In this document: one piece after another, positions 25,276 to 37,161 of the stretch | How the letters are laid out: each line of letters begins with the position of its first letter | How positions within the stretch are numbered: position 1 is the stretch's first letter | Source of the DNA: Chamaea fasciata | Lineage: Eukaryota > Chordata > Aves > Passeriformes > Sylviidae | Assembly (NCBI GenBank): GCA_029207755.1 | Contig: JARCOQ010000003.1 | Coordinates: 87,749,994 to 87,813,993 of the forward strand | Direction of reading: 5' to 3' | Length of the DNA stretch: 64,000 nt | Program-made: the position numbers and the translations under genes | The notes under the pieces: generated by a model | Seen by the model: the letters and a program-made list of their open reading frames with translations, nothing else | Told to the model about the DNA's origin: nothing | Databases searched by the model: none

Positions 25276-28200
25276 GAACAAACACCTTTGCTTTCAAGAG
25301 TATTTAAACATGTTGCATCAGAGAGATGCTTCATTAGAAATCTAAATTTTTAATTCTTTACGTAGTCATTATGTATTAGATAAAAAACCAAAACAGTCTC
25401 CTATGTACATGCTCTGCTCCTTTTAAAAGCACTTTTTAGAGTTTCCTAGCTTTTTTACTGCACTTTAAATTTACACTAACATAGAATTCCTGGTTCATTT
25501 CAGAGGGGGAAAAATGACAACTATTCAGTAAATTTAGGGGTTTGATGCCACTTAGCTGTGCGGAATTCAGAGCTCATTGTATGTGTTTGAAATGGTCATG
25601 GAAAGATTAACCTTGGAAGCACTTAATATTCTGTGTGGCCCCCTGATCATATGAGGCAGATGTTGCAAACCAAGCTTAGTGTTAATTAAGAAGATACATC
25701 TGTGTGTGGGAAGTAAACTCAGAAAATTACCTCACCAATGACTTGACAATTATGTCAGCAGCTACGCTAGTAGCAGTTGATTAATGCATTTCTTTTAAAT
25801 TGTATAAAGACTCAAAAAATTTAAACATACACAAGCTTAGCTTTTATAGTGTAGAGTACAATCTCAAAGTTAATTGGTGCCACAAACAAGCATGTTTACA
25901 GTGTCTCAAACTATTCTCACAGTGATTATTCTTACTGTTGTTATTACCCATGTATTGATGCAGCAGATGGGTCCATTAATGTTAATCAATTAATCAAGAC
26001 TGAAAAATCAAACTCAATTAGCAATAAATTTCAATAGAGACACTTATCTTCAGATTTTGACTGCCATGTATGCTGTAATCAACAAAAATATATGAGGAAT
26101 TTAAATTTGCAATTTTCATCTCCTGACAATGTACGAGATACCTTCCTAGACACGTAGGTCTCATTAAATAGTACCTTTTTTAGCTATAAATAGAAAAATA
26201 CATATTTTAATTCAGAAATTTGCATTTCATTTTCTGCATTCTGGGAAGTCTTGCAATTCTCCCTTAAGCTTTTAAGAACAGATCACTAAATGAAAATTTC
26301 TATCCAAACTCTTTTCTAAAGTACCTCTGATAACATTTTGAATGTCTTTTAGAAAAAGAAAAATTACAAAATAAGTTCAAGGTTAGTTGAGCTTGTAAGT
26401 CCAAGATAATTTTGTGGTTGAACTTGGTTAAGTGATAGACTATCTTATGATGTAGATACAGAGGAGACCAGATGAAGTGGATTAACAAATTTTGCATCCT
26501 TTTAGTATATATCCTGAACATTAATTAAACAGTAGAAAGAGTAATTATGAATGTGAATTTTTTGGAGAATAAAAAGGGGTTTAAACTTCGGAGACCTTGG
26601 AAACACTAAAATCTTATTTTCAACATTTTTTACATCTCTTTTCTTCATTTCAAAGGCTACTCCTGGTGAGTCTTTCCCAGCCAGGTGCCAAAAACACATG
26701 CTTGTGCCTATAAGCAAAAACTGTGTGTTATGGCAGGTTTCAGCTGAAGGTATTAATCTAAAGATAAGCTTGTATGCCTTTATTAATTCTTTTCTCTCAT
26801 TTTAAGCACAGAGCTGCAGTCTGCTTCCAGCCTGCAAAATCTGTTTTCTATGTTTCTTGACATAAAGATAGAATGGTTACCCTAGAATGAGTAAGTGTCC
26901 ACTTTCAAATTAAGGAACACTGAATTATTTCTCCAAAAGTAGCAAGAGTATTGCAGGCCAATTTTTAGAATTCCTCCTGGATTTTCTCTTACTGCTTTAG
27001 ATGTAGGTGTTCCTAGGTAAGAAAGGTACCAGTTAGTCGGAAATAACAGAATTGATTATATATCCAGAAACTTTTTATAGATGTGTTTTGTAGACTAAGA
27101 GACTCAGATCAGCATATTATTTTGAACATCAGTTTGTTTGTTTGGTTTTTTTTTTTTAATAATCTAAATCCTAGTTAGCATCACTAACATCCATATTAAG
27201 TTTAGAACTAATATTTTAAGTTCCATCGTATTCAGGTTATGCAGAAAGATAAATGGAAGGGATTAAATTTCATCTTAGTTGATTTTCAAAGGAAGAAAAT
27301 TTCCAGATGGGAGTTGTTTATTCTCACACCTTTTCAGAATTTACAACAAATGCACTTATGTAGTGTTGATATGTATGAAGACAACCTCCTTCCTTTTAAA
27401 GGGGTTCTATTTAGGCAGATTTCTCAATACCAAAGATGCTCACATTTTACAACTCCAAAAACTGATGTTGTTGTGATGATGATGATGATTCATGCTTAAA
27501 CACACCATTATTTGGGAAGAGTGGTTTGGGGACTAGATTTCTTTGGGGTCCTGCTCTTTTAATGAGATTAGATATTATAGTGGGAGTTTGGTACTTATGA
27601 AAGAGATTCACATTTCGGAATCTCTTGTTTTTCTATTTCTTACTTCAAATTTGATTTTGGAGAAGAAAATAATTAATTTAAATTTATTTCCGAGCTGTTT
27701 TCTTTTTCTGGAAGAGAGATTGTTCATTCTTTTAGGTTCCTCATGATCCTTGGAAAACTTAATGTAATTCTTATTAAGAAAAGTCATACTTGAGAAGGAT
27801 GAAAGATGGTTCCATAATGGCCAAAAATGCTGTTGGATATTTGTTTGTTGCATCATATTCTCACAAGAAGGTCAAATAAGTAAAAGAGAAAATTTAATTT
27901 CCATTTTCCCTAGCACTAATTATTAACAGACAGAAAATTCATTTACCTAGAATGACCTTTCTGGTAGAAGGAATTAATTTGGCTGAAAACCCATATAAAA
28001 ATTCTAAACAATTTTTTTTCTGAATAAAACCTGCATTTCTCCTACATTAGCTTTCCTTAAATCAGAACAGAAAACTAAAATTTAATGCCTTCTAGCTCTT
28101 GAAAATTAGATGTTAAATTGTTCTTATCTACAGTTTTGTTAGGATATCTGTTTCAAGACTGAATTGATTGAACAAGGTGTGTCTCACTCTTGGCATCAGA

Positions 28201-29379
28201 AATATATTCCCATTTTATCATATTTATCATATTTAATTTCTTAGATTTCTTAATTATATTCCTCAGATTATAGGAAGTAGTATGGAGGAGAGATTTGAAA
28301 TCAAAGCCACATTCCATTAAGCTGACAGCATTAAGTGATCATGATTTAAATTTTAAACAAAACATCTGTAAGATTTCAGGAAATTTTATGATGATAATGT
28401 ATGAGGACATAGCAAAATATAAAATCGTAAATTTTATTGTATATGATAGTATTGAACTGTTTTTCTTTTTAAATAAGCATTTTTAAAATATGGAATTCTT
28501 TACTAGTGATTAAAATGAGGTACTCTCTTCCGAATTTGTTTGCTTCAGAACATGATTTTATCTCAGAAATATTGTTGTAATAGCAAATTCTGGCAATTGA
28601 AAAATAATCACAACAAAAAGTTAGAAAAAGTTATATTCAAACCATAAAGCATTCTGCTTCTAGTTTAGGCAGTATTGTGGTGATTCCATTAAAAATGTTT
28701 GTGGGAAAATCAATTTTCCAGGTTCTCAGATTCACAGATTTAGTATTTGATTAGTGTGAAAAGTGGCACACTGAAAACACTGCATATAAGAAAATCAAGA
28801 ATCCAGAATTAATAGGGCTTCAAATTCCTGACTCTAGATAATGTGCAAACTGTGCACAAAAATTTTTACACATCATATTATACATCACCTCTATTGAATT
28901 TACTTAAATCAGAGAAGCTACCATTGCTAAAATTTTAGTGTGAGTATTGAAATACCAGTAAATGCCATTATTATACCAGTCGTTTCAGAATGTTTTTGAC
29001 TGAATGCCTGGAAATACTATGTAGCATTTTGTTCTGCAAATTACAGTTTAATCAGAATTTCTGATAGCTTTAATTCCAGAAAGGGTATCTGGTTTAAAGC
29101 TTTAAAATATGGCAGCAAAATTAATTGAATACTTTTTCCAAGGCAAGTGAGATGTTTAAGCATAAATAGAAAAACACTATTCATATAAATTTCTCCAACT
29201 GAAGTAGTGTGCAGATTCTTAGCAAGAATTTAATTTCACTGTGAATCCTCACAAATAGTAGAGCTCAGACTGTTTGCTGAAAGGTGTATCATGTAGTATA
29301 TGTATGAAAAATGACTAGTATGTCATATTCATTGTACTAATGGTTTTCCAAAATTCCTTTCAGTATAAGCTTTTCTGAG
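25276..29379. other. EYS intron, nothing recognised
   Basis: About 4.1 kb of AT-rich DNA. It has a T run near 27,149 and a very short (GAT) repeat near 27,476-27,489. Frames of 60-86 codons are scattered on both strands with no motif. Confidence 0.55.
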
Positions 29380-30285
29380 GACCCAAGCTCAAGGAATGGT
29401 GGTGAACAGTTACACCCTGTTGTCAGCCAGTCACTGGTGAGGTTCCCCAAGACTCAGTGCCGGGCCCAGTCCTGTTTAATATCTGCATTGATGATCTTGA
29501 TGAGGGGACCGTGTGCACCCTCAATAAATTCACTGACAACTTCCAGCTGGATGGGAGTGTTGATCTGCTGAAATTAGGCAGGCTGCATGGAGGCACCTGG
29601 ACAGGCTGCATGGAGGCACCTGGACAGGCTGCATGGAGGCACCTGGACAGGCTGCATGGAGGCACCTGGACAGGCTGCATGGGCTGGGGCCAATTATGTG
29701 AGTTTCAGTAACACCAAGAGTCAGGTCCAGAACTTGGGTCACAACAACCCACAATAGCAGAGCTACAGGCTGGAATGGGGCCCAGTGGGAAAGGACCTGG
29801 GGATGCTGGCTTGACAGCAGCTGAACATGAGCCAGTGTGTGCCCAGGTGGCCAGGAAGGTCAGTGGCATCCTGGCCTGTGCCAGCAAGAGTGTGGCCAGC
29901 AGGACCAGAGCACTGATTGTCCCCCTGTACGGGAGGGGCCACACCTCAAATCCTCTGTTCAGTTTTGAGCCTTCATTATGAGAAAGACTCTGAGGTGTTG
30001 GAGTGCGTCCAGAGAAGGGCAGTGGAGGTGGAGTTGTCCAGCCTGGAGAAAATTAGTCTCAGTGGGGACCTTCTCACTCTACAACAACCTGAAAGTAGGT
30101 CATGACAAGGTGAGTGTTTCCCTCTTCTCCCAAGTAATAAGTGACAGAACTAGAGGAAATGGCCTCAGGTTGCAGCAAGGGAGATTTAGATTGGGTACTA
30201 AGAGGAAAAAATAAACCAAAAAGTTTATATATTGGAACACACTGCCCAGGGAAGTGGTGAAACCACAGATAATCTGCAGTGTCTG
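29380..30285 (+). mobile_element. CR1 LINE, 3' half with reverse-transcriptase C-terminal remnant
   Basis: A good match to avian CR1 from the RT motif to near the 3' end. It reads 'ggttccccaagactcagtgc' coding [17 protein letters not shown], then 'cactgacaacttccagctgg', 'ggacctggggatgctgg', 'gctgaacatgagccag', 'gtgtggccagcaggaccag', 'gtgtccagagaagggc' type text, 'gtaataagtgacagaac' and 'cactgcccagggaagtgg'. The final 3' repeats are missing or decayed. The frame is broken at several points. A 23-bp tandem array has expanded inside it at 29,579-29,682. Confidence 0.92.
29579..29682. repeat. 23-bp minisatellite, about 4.5 copies, inside CR1
   Basis: Copies begin at 29,579, 29,602, 29,625, 29,648 and 29,671, each starting CAGGCTGCATGG. 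The full copies look identical; the fifth breaks off after 12 bases. Because 23 is not a multiple of three, each frame reads the unit three ways, giving a 23-residue protein period in the overlapping frames. It sits where the CR1 consensus has two CAGGCTG words about one unit apart. Confidence 0.95.
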
Positions 30286-32589
30286 TAATACATGTCAGAA
30301 CATTTCTTCCTTGGCTGCTGACCTAACAATACACACCTACTTACTAGTTACAGATTTCTACACTTCAAGTACTGAAAATTACAAAACAGAGTACTGCTAG
30401 TGTGGTTGATGGAGGTTGAATAGGTTAGGACTTCATTGCACTGAAACCTTGTTTGGGAGCTTATCATTGAAAGAAAACAATGAAGCTCATCAGAGGTCAC
30501 AAAACAGAAAAGAATTTGATTATGCTTTAGAGAAACTTTCTTTGGTTTTGGTATGTTGTTAGCTTTGAGGAACAAGCTTAGTATTCAAACAGAATTTGAG
30601 AAGTCTGGTTATGAAGTATTGTCTTAATGTAGAAGGTTATCATGACACCAGATATGGTTTTGTACTTTATTCCTTTCTCAAAAGCACTTATTTAAGTTTG
30701 CCTTTTAGAAATATAAAAAATGTTGAGTTTATTTTTACAGGAAATCATGGGGTTTTTGATTTAATAAAACCAGAAAAATCTGTGATCATCTGAAAAGATA
30801 AATAGTTGTACCACCATAGTCATGAGAATTTCATGCTCCATGTGTATGCATTTAATTAATTTAGATTAGGTGTCATTTAAGTAGCCAAACCTAGCTAAAA
30901 CACAGATTTTAGGAGGCAGAAACACAGAAATAGAGAAGACATTCTGCCAAAAGATCTGTAAGTGTCCAGCTGACTATTCAAAGGCAAAGACAACCTCACT
31001 AGTACCTCACTTTTTTCTCACTGCCCCTACAGTCTTCCTCACAACTGGCTCCAGCTATATCAGATTGTATATTAGTCTTGCATGTCATGAAGAAGGGACT
31101 TTTTTTTTTTTTTTCACTAGGGAAGACATATTGAAGTTGTGTATTGCTCTGAAATGAAGGGGAACATAGAAGATCAATACGCTATTTTATTCTCAAAGCA
31201 TCCAGAGATTTAAGAATTACCTGGTGTCCTGCTAAAAAAATTAGTACATCTCTCTTCAGGAAAGACTGTATTGGAAAAAATATATGCATGAAACTGCTTT
31301 TGAAGACTGGCATTCTGAAATCTCTGTCTTTGGAAATATGAAGGTTAAAGGACCCTATAATCACAAAAATCTTTTTGTCCTTTACCAGGACCTCTCTCAG
31401 GTTAATTCATAGTAAAAGAGGTCAGAATAAGGCCTGGGTCATTAGTTTCCTCCATAATTAGTGGAGACATCTAGCATTGTTGTAGACTAGCTGTGGAACA
31501 ATGCAAATCACTACACCATTACACCTTGTGAAAGCTGATGTCATTATCATGATGATAATATGGGATATATATTTCATATATATGATGTCATATGAGTTTT
31601 TGGACATCCTGCTCATGTCTGTACCTAGAACACCTCAATGTATGTTAGCCTGCAGAGTACTCTAATGGATATTTTACTTCGCTGTGTACATAAAAGAATG
31701 CATATATGCTAGCAGGTTTTCACACTCATGAATAGGTTGAATAGATTGCAATAGGAAAGAGATCAAGTTCTAAAAAATTACAATGGGAGTGAGCACCCCA
31801 GGAATCCCTCAAGGTGAAAATCCCAGATGGAAAACCAGTTACTCAGAGCCAGAAGTCTTGTTTTAAACAGGTATTGAAACTGGCAGTCATAAGGGCTCCA
31901 CTGGCAAGCTGACCCAGTCCAACGGCTGGGGTGTGATGGTGAGTCATCCCTCTGGAGACAGAAGACACCCTCATTACTGATCTAGTAGCGCATCTCTGCA
32001 CTGGTCAGATCAAAACTGGTGGCCTGTGACCATCCGAGCATCTAGCCAAGTACAACCAGCTACTGGGAACTGAGGAGGAGCTTGGCAGCAAGGCTCACTT
32101 TGCTGGGAGGAACACTCAGGAGCCCTCATGTCAACTCAGTGTGGATGAGTCACGCCTGTTCTGGTTCTGCACTAGTCATTGACTTAGATCACTGTTATCA
32201 CTGATCACTTAGATCACTGTTATTTACATTAGAGTTCTCTTTCTGTGTTCCCCAGCAAATTTTCTCAGGATTGCAGAGGGATGTGTAAGCCTTCAGTTTC
32301 AGAAACTCTGGTCATGGCATCACTTTTCTGTCTCCATACAGCCTTTGAAGCTACTAATAGGGTGTGAAGTTTCATTATTTAGTCACCATGTCATGAGCTT
32401 TGCTGTAATCATGAGAAATTTGTCAAGTGTGAGATAAATATCTGTGTGAAAACACAGATACAAACACATGTGGATACATATGCACTCAAATTTCACATTG
32501 CACCCAAACACTATAGCTGTCCTGTATGCTCCTTTCTCCAAAATCATCCTGTCTTCGTTATACTTTTGGCTTTTTCAGTATATTATTGA
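30286..32589. other. EYS intron; T run and an unexplained GC-richer patch
   Basis: AT-rich DNA with a 17-18 base T run near 31,099. From about 31,790 to 32,330 the sequence is GC-richer with scattered CpG and no recognised gene or repeat. A perfect 17-base direct repeat (ACTTAGATCACTGTTAT, 25-base offset) lies at 32,182-32,198 and 32,207-32,223. An AT palindrome cluster is near 31,545-31,600. Confidence 0.5.
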
Positions 32590-33012
32590 TGAGGAGGCTT
32601 GTTGTTGGGATGGTCACGACACATTGAGTGGCACTATAAAAGTTCAGAAGGCTTCTTTGTTATGGCTGCATGCTGTCTTTTATACAGTTTTTACAAACTT
32701 CGAGGACAACTTCTAATTGGCTAATAGCTTTCTTGTTAATTATTCTATTGGTTAGTAAAAGAAATTTTGGCTGTCAAAGGAACTTGTCTATCAAATTTAT
32801 CTATTCTCAGATTGTTTGCATATTTTCTTTACTGATTCTCATGGGACAAATCCTTTATTATTACAGGTGCACTTATTTTTCACCCTGAGAATAGATTGCT
32901 GTGTTAAAGGAACTTCTCATTCTCAAAACAGCTTCATATGGGAACTTACAGATTACTTGTTAGCTGCACTTAGAAGAAATGACGGGCTAGCTTTTTACCC
33001 ATTTTCCTACAG
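32590..33012 (-). mobile_element. Possible solo LTR or other TATA/CCAAT promoter block
   Basis: On the minus strand the block would start TGTAGGAAAATGGG near 33,012. It carries CCAAT boxes at 32,747-32,751 and 32,716-32,720 and a TATAAAAG at 32,677-32,684, in the order and spacing of a class II promoter or retroviral U3. It could end near CTCATCA at about 32,589. A second TATAAAAG lies on the plus strand at 32,635-32,642. No target-site duplication was found and I do not recognise the family. Chance assembly of the boxes is a real alternative. Confidence 0.3.
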
Positions 33013-33234
33013 GGGCTAAGGGTGATTTTTTTTTTTTAATTTTATATCTCATCCCAATTGCAAAGATGAAGACACCAAGAAAATAGGTAAAATCCCAACC
33101 ATGAACTGGAGTACATTGGGGGGGAATTCTATTAATGAAATAAAAATGAACAGCATTTATTCAAGGTGTGTGAGTGTTGTCCTGTAAATAAAATACTTCT
33201 TTTCTATATTTCTCAGTGACAATTTTAGCAATTA

Positions 33235-33890
33235 CAATCATAGAATCATTAAGGTTGGAAAAGACCTCCATGATCATCTACTCCAACCTCTGACCAATTT
33301 CCACCTTGTCAACTAGACCTAGAACTAAGTGCCATCTCCAGTTATTTCCTGAACGCTGCCGGGGTGGTGACTCTACCACTTCCTTGGGCTGTCTGTTCCA
33401 GTGCTTGACCACCCTTTCAGTGAAGAAATTCTTCCTGATGTCCAACTTGAACTTCTCCTGACGTAGTTTAAGGCCATCTCCTCTTTTTCTGTCACTTGCT
33501 ACCTGTGAGATGAGGCCAACCCCCACCTGACTACAGCCCCCTTTCAGGGAGTTGTAGGGAGCTGTAAGGTCTCCCTGATACTCCCTTTCTGCAGGATAAG
33601 CAGCCCCAACTACCACAGCTGCTCTTCCTATGATTTACTCTCTAGACCAACTCTTCACCAGCACAGTTGTCCTTCTCTGGACACACTCCAGCGCCTAAAT
33701 GTCCTTCTTGTGCAGAGGGAGGAGGCCAGAACTGAACACAGCACTCAAATTGCAGCCTCACCACTACCAAGTACAGGGAGAAAATCACTGTCCCGGTCCT
33801 GCTGGCCACAGTGTTGCTGATCCAGACCAGGATGCCATTGGCCTTCTTGGCCACCTGGGCACACTTCTGGCTCCTATTACCAGCTTTAAT
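33235..33890 (-). mobile_element. CR1 LINE, 3' fragment
   Basis: The plus strand reads the CR1 3' end in antisense: 'atcatagaatcattaagg', 'ttggaaaagacctccatg', 'ccttgtcaactagacct', 'gaagaaattcttcctgatgtcc', 'gatgaggccaacccccacc' and 'ggccaccTgggcacac'. It has the intact terminal ATTCTATGAT-type end and is 5' truncated at about 33,890. A 112-codon minus frame (33,278-33,616) is a remnant of the CR1 ORF2 tail, with the readable piece [21 protein letters not shown]. It is a younger-looking copy than most in the window. Confidence 0.93.
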
Positions 33891-36586
33891 TTATTTTTTT
33901 TCTTCTGGATTATTCATATTATGGGGTCTGGAAAAGACAAAGGAAAATACACAGAAATATGCTAAAGGATGGTATATCATCAATAACAGAGATGTTCAAT
34001 CTAAATAAATTCTTCACAGCAAGAGGGTTTGAGTTACAAATGGTTAGCATTTTTAGCACAAGTATTAAAATAAAACATAAATACTACTATCTGTAGCCTG
34101 GATAATATGCAATAATTATTCTTTTTTTGCAGTAGAACATATGTTAGTATAACATGATTGTATTTCAGTTGTCAGATTTGCCCAATAATTCATCCATTTT
34201 TCCATTCTGTAATCCATTTCCAGAAATAGTGCATTATATTTCTAGGTTGGAAGCTAAGCATGGTAGTTCATTAACCCAGATTTAAGCACCTTCCTGCATA
34301 CCTTCAGGGATTAATTATGGACATCATACCTTACCAAAATATTCAGAGATTGATTTAAATCCCAAAATTCATGCTAAGCTCATTTTCATCATGTTATCAT
34401 TTTATACAAGCCAAATTTTTTTTTTCTTTGCATTCATTAGTATTCAGGATATTGTTACAGGGATCAGAGTCACTACCTGGAAAAAAATACTAATGTAGTG
34501 GAGAGCACAAACTGTTTAGAAAAACCTAGGGTAAATTGAACTGAAAATCATTTGCAGTTAAGAACCATTAACAAATAAATTGTGTATTGTAAAGGTGATT
34601 ACCTTTTCTAAGCTTTTTTTCACTTTTCCTCAAGTAGATTTCATGGGGAAATTAAAGTGAAAATTTGCCAAATGGTTGGAATCTCCCATTCTGCTCCTTT
34701 AGGCACACAGTCTATAAGGCGGTTTTACTCCAAATTTTGTGATAATTTAGAGCTGATAATTTCATTAATTCTTGTTTCCCCTCAGGTCATGCCTAATACA
34801 ACCCTATTCTACTATTATTAAAAGGCATGGTATTTTAAACAAACAAACAAACAAAAAAACCCACCCAGAATAAACAAACCTCCCTGGTGAATAATCCCAA
34901 GCCTGTAAATTAGGCAGAAGGTCTAAATGCCACCACTCCCCAGCTTGGAGATTCCGCAGAAAAAGAGTTCCAAACCATTTCCTTTTCCTGATGCTTTCTC
35001 TAGGTTTCTGGTTCAGTCAGTACAATTCTTATACTCTCATCTTCCCCAGGGTGAAATTTGCCTGCTTAAGATTCACTTAAACCGTGGAAGCACAGTTGAA
35101 GAGGGACACAGGGCACAGTAAACATCTCATTGCTTTGTCACTGTTTCAGGGATGATAGAGCAAGAATGCAATATATAAACATGCATTTGGTTTCACAGTA
35201 AGTTAAAAGTATCCACTCATATTTAAAATACTACTGCAGGTTTTGAGTATCCTTATTATTTCCCTGCTTTAAAGAACAATGAGGTGGACAAACTGTTTCA
35301 CAGATACCTATTTAATTGTTAGGCATTAAAATTCTTTGAGTGGCAAACATTTTTAACATTGAAATATAACTATAGTATGTATGCTCAAACTGCAATGAAA
35401 AAGACAAAGCAATAAAGAGTTTATTTTATTAGCTTTACACGTGTTTTGAGACTCAGCATCGAGATCTATAAGGTGGTAGTTAGGCCAGCTCAAAATTCAA
35501 GGCTAAATTCTAATGTCGGTTTTCAGCATCAGCAAATGCTCTCTGGGTCCTGCTGTGTTTCACTTAATAGCAAGGATGAGTGAATTCCATCTATAGGAGA
35601 GCATGTCTTACATAGAAGCTACTGCAAGGCAAGAGTCAATACTGAGATAGAGCATGATTCAATATGTGGACACTTTTTATTTATGGACAATTGCTTCTTT
35701 GCGTTCAATCAGGTTTTTTTTAAAGCTAGAGTGATGATTTAAGAGCAGATGTGGTTATAACACTCAGTTTTAAAATGAGAGGATCTTTGTTCTGCACTTT
35801 GATGGTATAATGCTGTGATTTAATATGAACAAGATGGCATTTGTGGTTAGGATCTAATCTTGCTAGGTGCAAACTCTACAAAAAATGGTAATTGAAATGA
35901 ACATATCGTTTTGTTATTTTGTCTGCCTACTAAGATAGTTAAACCTCAGTTTGAATCAATTTTTTATGGGTAAATATTTGAGTAGTAGCAAAACCAGTTG
36001 GGTATTATTATATCTTTATAATATGTATATAGGAGAAAATATATTTATAAGATGTATTCATAGGTAGGTTGGTATACATGTATACATATTGATTTTGTTT
36101 ATCAGTATGTTTTTGCCCATATTTTTGGGTGGGTTTTTTTTAGTATGAATTGGACAGTTCCTAATTCCTGGATGTTTAAATTGACAAGCATTTTCTGTAA
36201 GCTAGCCTTGGTAATATTTGCTTTTATTAACTTGGCCAATGTGCATATATTTCTCATATCCTTGACACTGATTGCATATATATCCTACCAAGTCACACTG
36301 TAAAGCCAGGTACATATGCAATTAGCTTTCCTTAGACCAGAACACTGCAATCTGAGCCACAAACCCAAAAAACCAGAGTATTCCAAGGCCACTCACCAGA
36401 GAATGCTCCAACTTACAAAAAAAAAAAAAATGAACACAAAATGAGAAATGTTGGGTTTTGTCAAATCTCGTCTTTATGTTCTGGAGACATTTGATTATAC
36501 AATTATACACTGTCCAAGAGCTTGTGCATGCAAAATAACACATTTCTTAAAAAAAAAAAAAAATCAACAAACAAAATCTTAAGTAA
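33891..36586. other. EYS intron, nothing recognised
   Basis: AT-rich DNA with short A, T and AAAC tracts (for example near 34,838-34,860). A 14-A run lies near 36,549, just before the GC-richer island. No exon or transposon was recognised. Confidence 0.55.
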
Positions 36587-36924
36587 ATGGGCGCTTCAGA
36601 AACTGCTTTTCTTTGTCAGGAAAATCCTGCAATCCTTGACTGTGAAAAATCCTTATTATCCATATTTTGTTCTGCCGCCTCTGGAGTAAAACCGTGTTCC
36701 GTGTCTCCGGGCTGGTTTCAGGCTTCCACCAGGCTGTCAGAAGGAAGAGCTATGGGGCTGCTGCCACCTACAGCTGGAGCGCCGCTGGCTCTCCGCCGGA
36801 GAAATGGACCCGGCACCAAAGCCCCTCCGGACAAAAAGCAGTAGATCACAGAAATGAGCTGGAGGAGGACTCTGCAGAGCTAGTAGTAATTGGGTTTTGC
36901 CAGTTCTTTATGGCATTTAAATAA
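36587..36924 (+). other. GC-rich, CpG-bearing island of unknown origin
   Basis: A stretch of about 260 bases with many CpG dinucleotides in an otherwise CpG-poor intron. Examples are 'gcgccgctggctctccgccg' and 'acccggcaccaaagcc'. Two overlapping plus-strand frames of 85 codons cross it (36,587-36,844 and 36,667-36,924); neither shows a known domain. An AATAAA lies at 36,919-36,924. It could be a small CpG island/promoter, an unrecognised exon or retrocopy, or a repeat fragment. No splice sites in the EYS phase were identified. Confidence 0.4.
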
Positions 36925-37103
36925 AACTAGGGGTAGAGAGAAAGTAAATCCCCCAATCGCATATTCAAGCAATTTGCTTCTTACAAAAGCATCTTCCTAC
37001 CGGCAGTAGCTTGCAGAAATTTCATAGAGAGGAGTAAAAAAACTCAGCTTCTGACAAATCTTGTGTCAGTTAACATTTGAAATGCTCTGAGATTTGCCAG
37101 GGG

Positions 37104-37159
<56 letters not shown>
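37104..37159 (+). repeat. Uninterrupted run of 56 A
   Basis: Pure poly(A) flanked by GCCAGGGG on the left and GATTGTGC on the right. CR1 elements do not leave poly(A) tails, so this is either an expanded mononucleotide repeat or the tail of a retrocopy. The exact length is likely to be unstable between individuals and in assembly. Confidence 0.95.

Positions 37160-37161
<2 letters not shown>

Noticed and set aside
27476..27489. GATGAT run as a microsatellite
   Set aside because: Only about five copies of the trinucleotide, too short to list separately.
29423..29754. Frames with repeated [18 protein letters not shown] peptide, resembling a cysteine-rich repeat protein
   Set aside because: The peptide period is the 23-bp minisatellite inside CR1 read on the minus strand. 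It is not a protein family.
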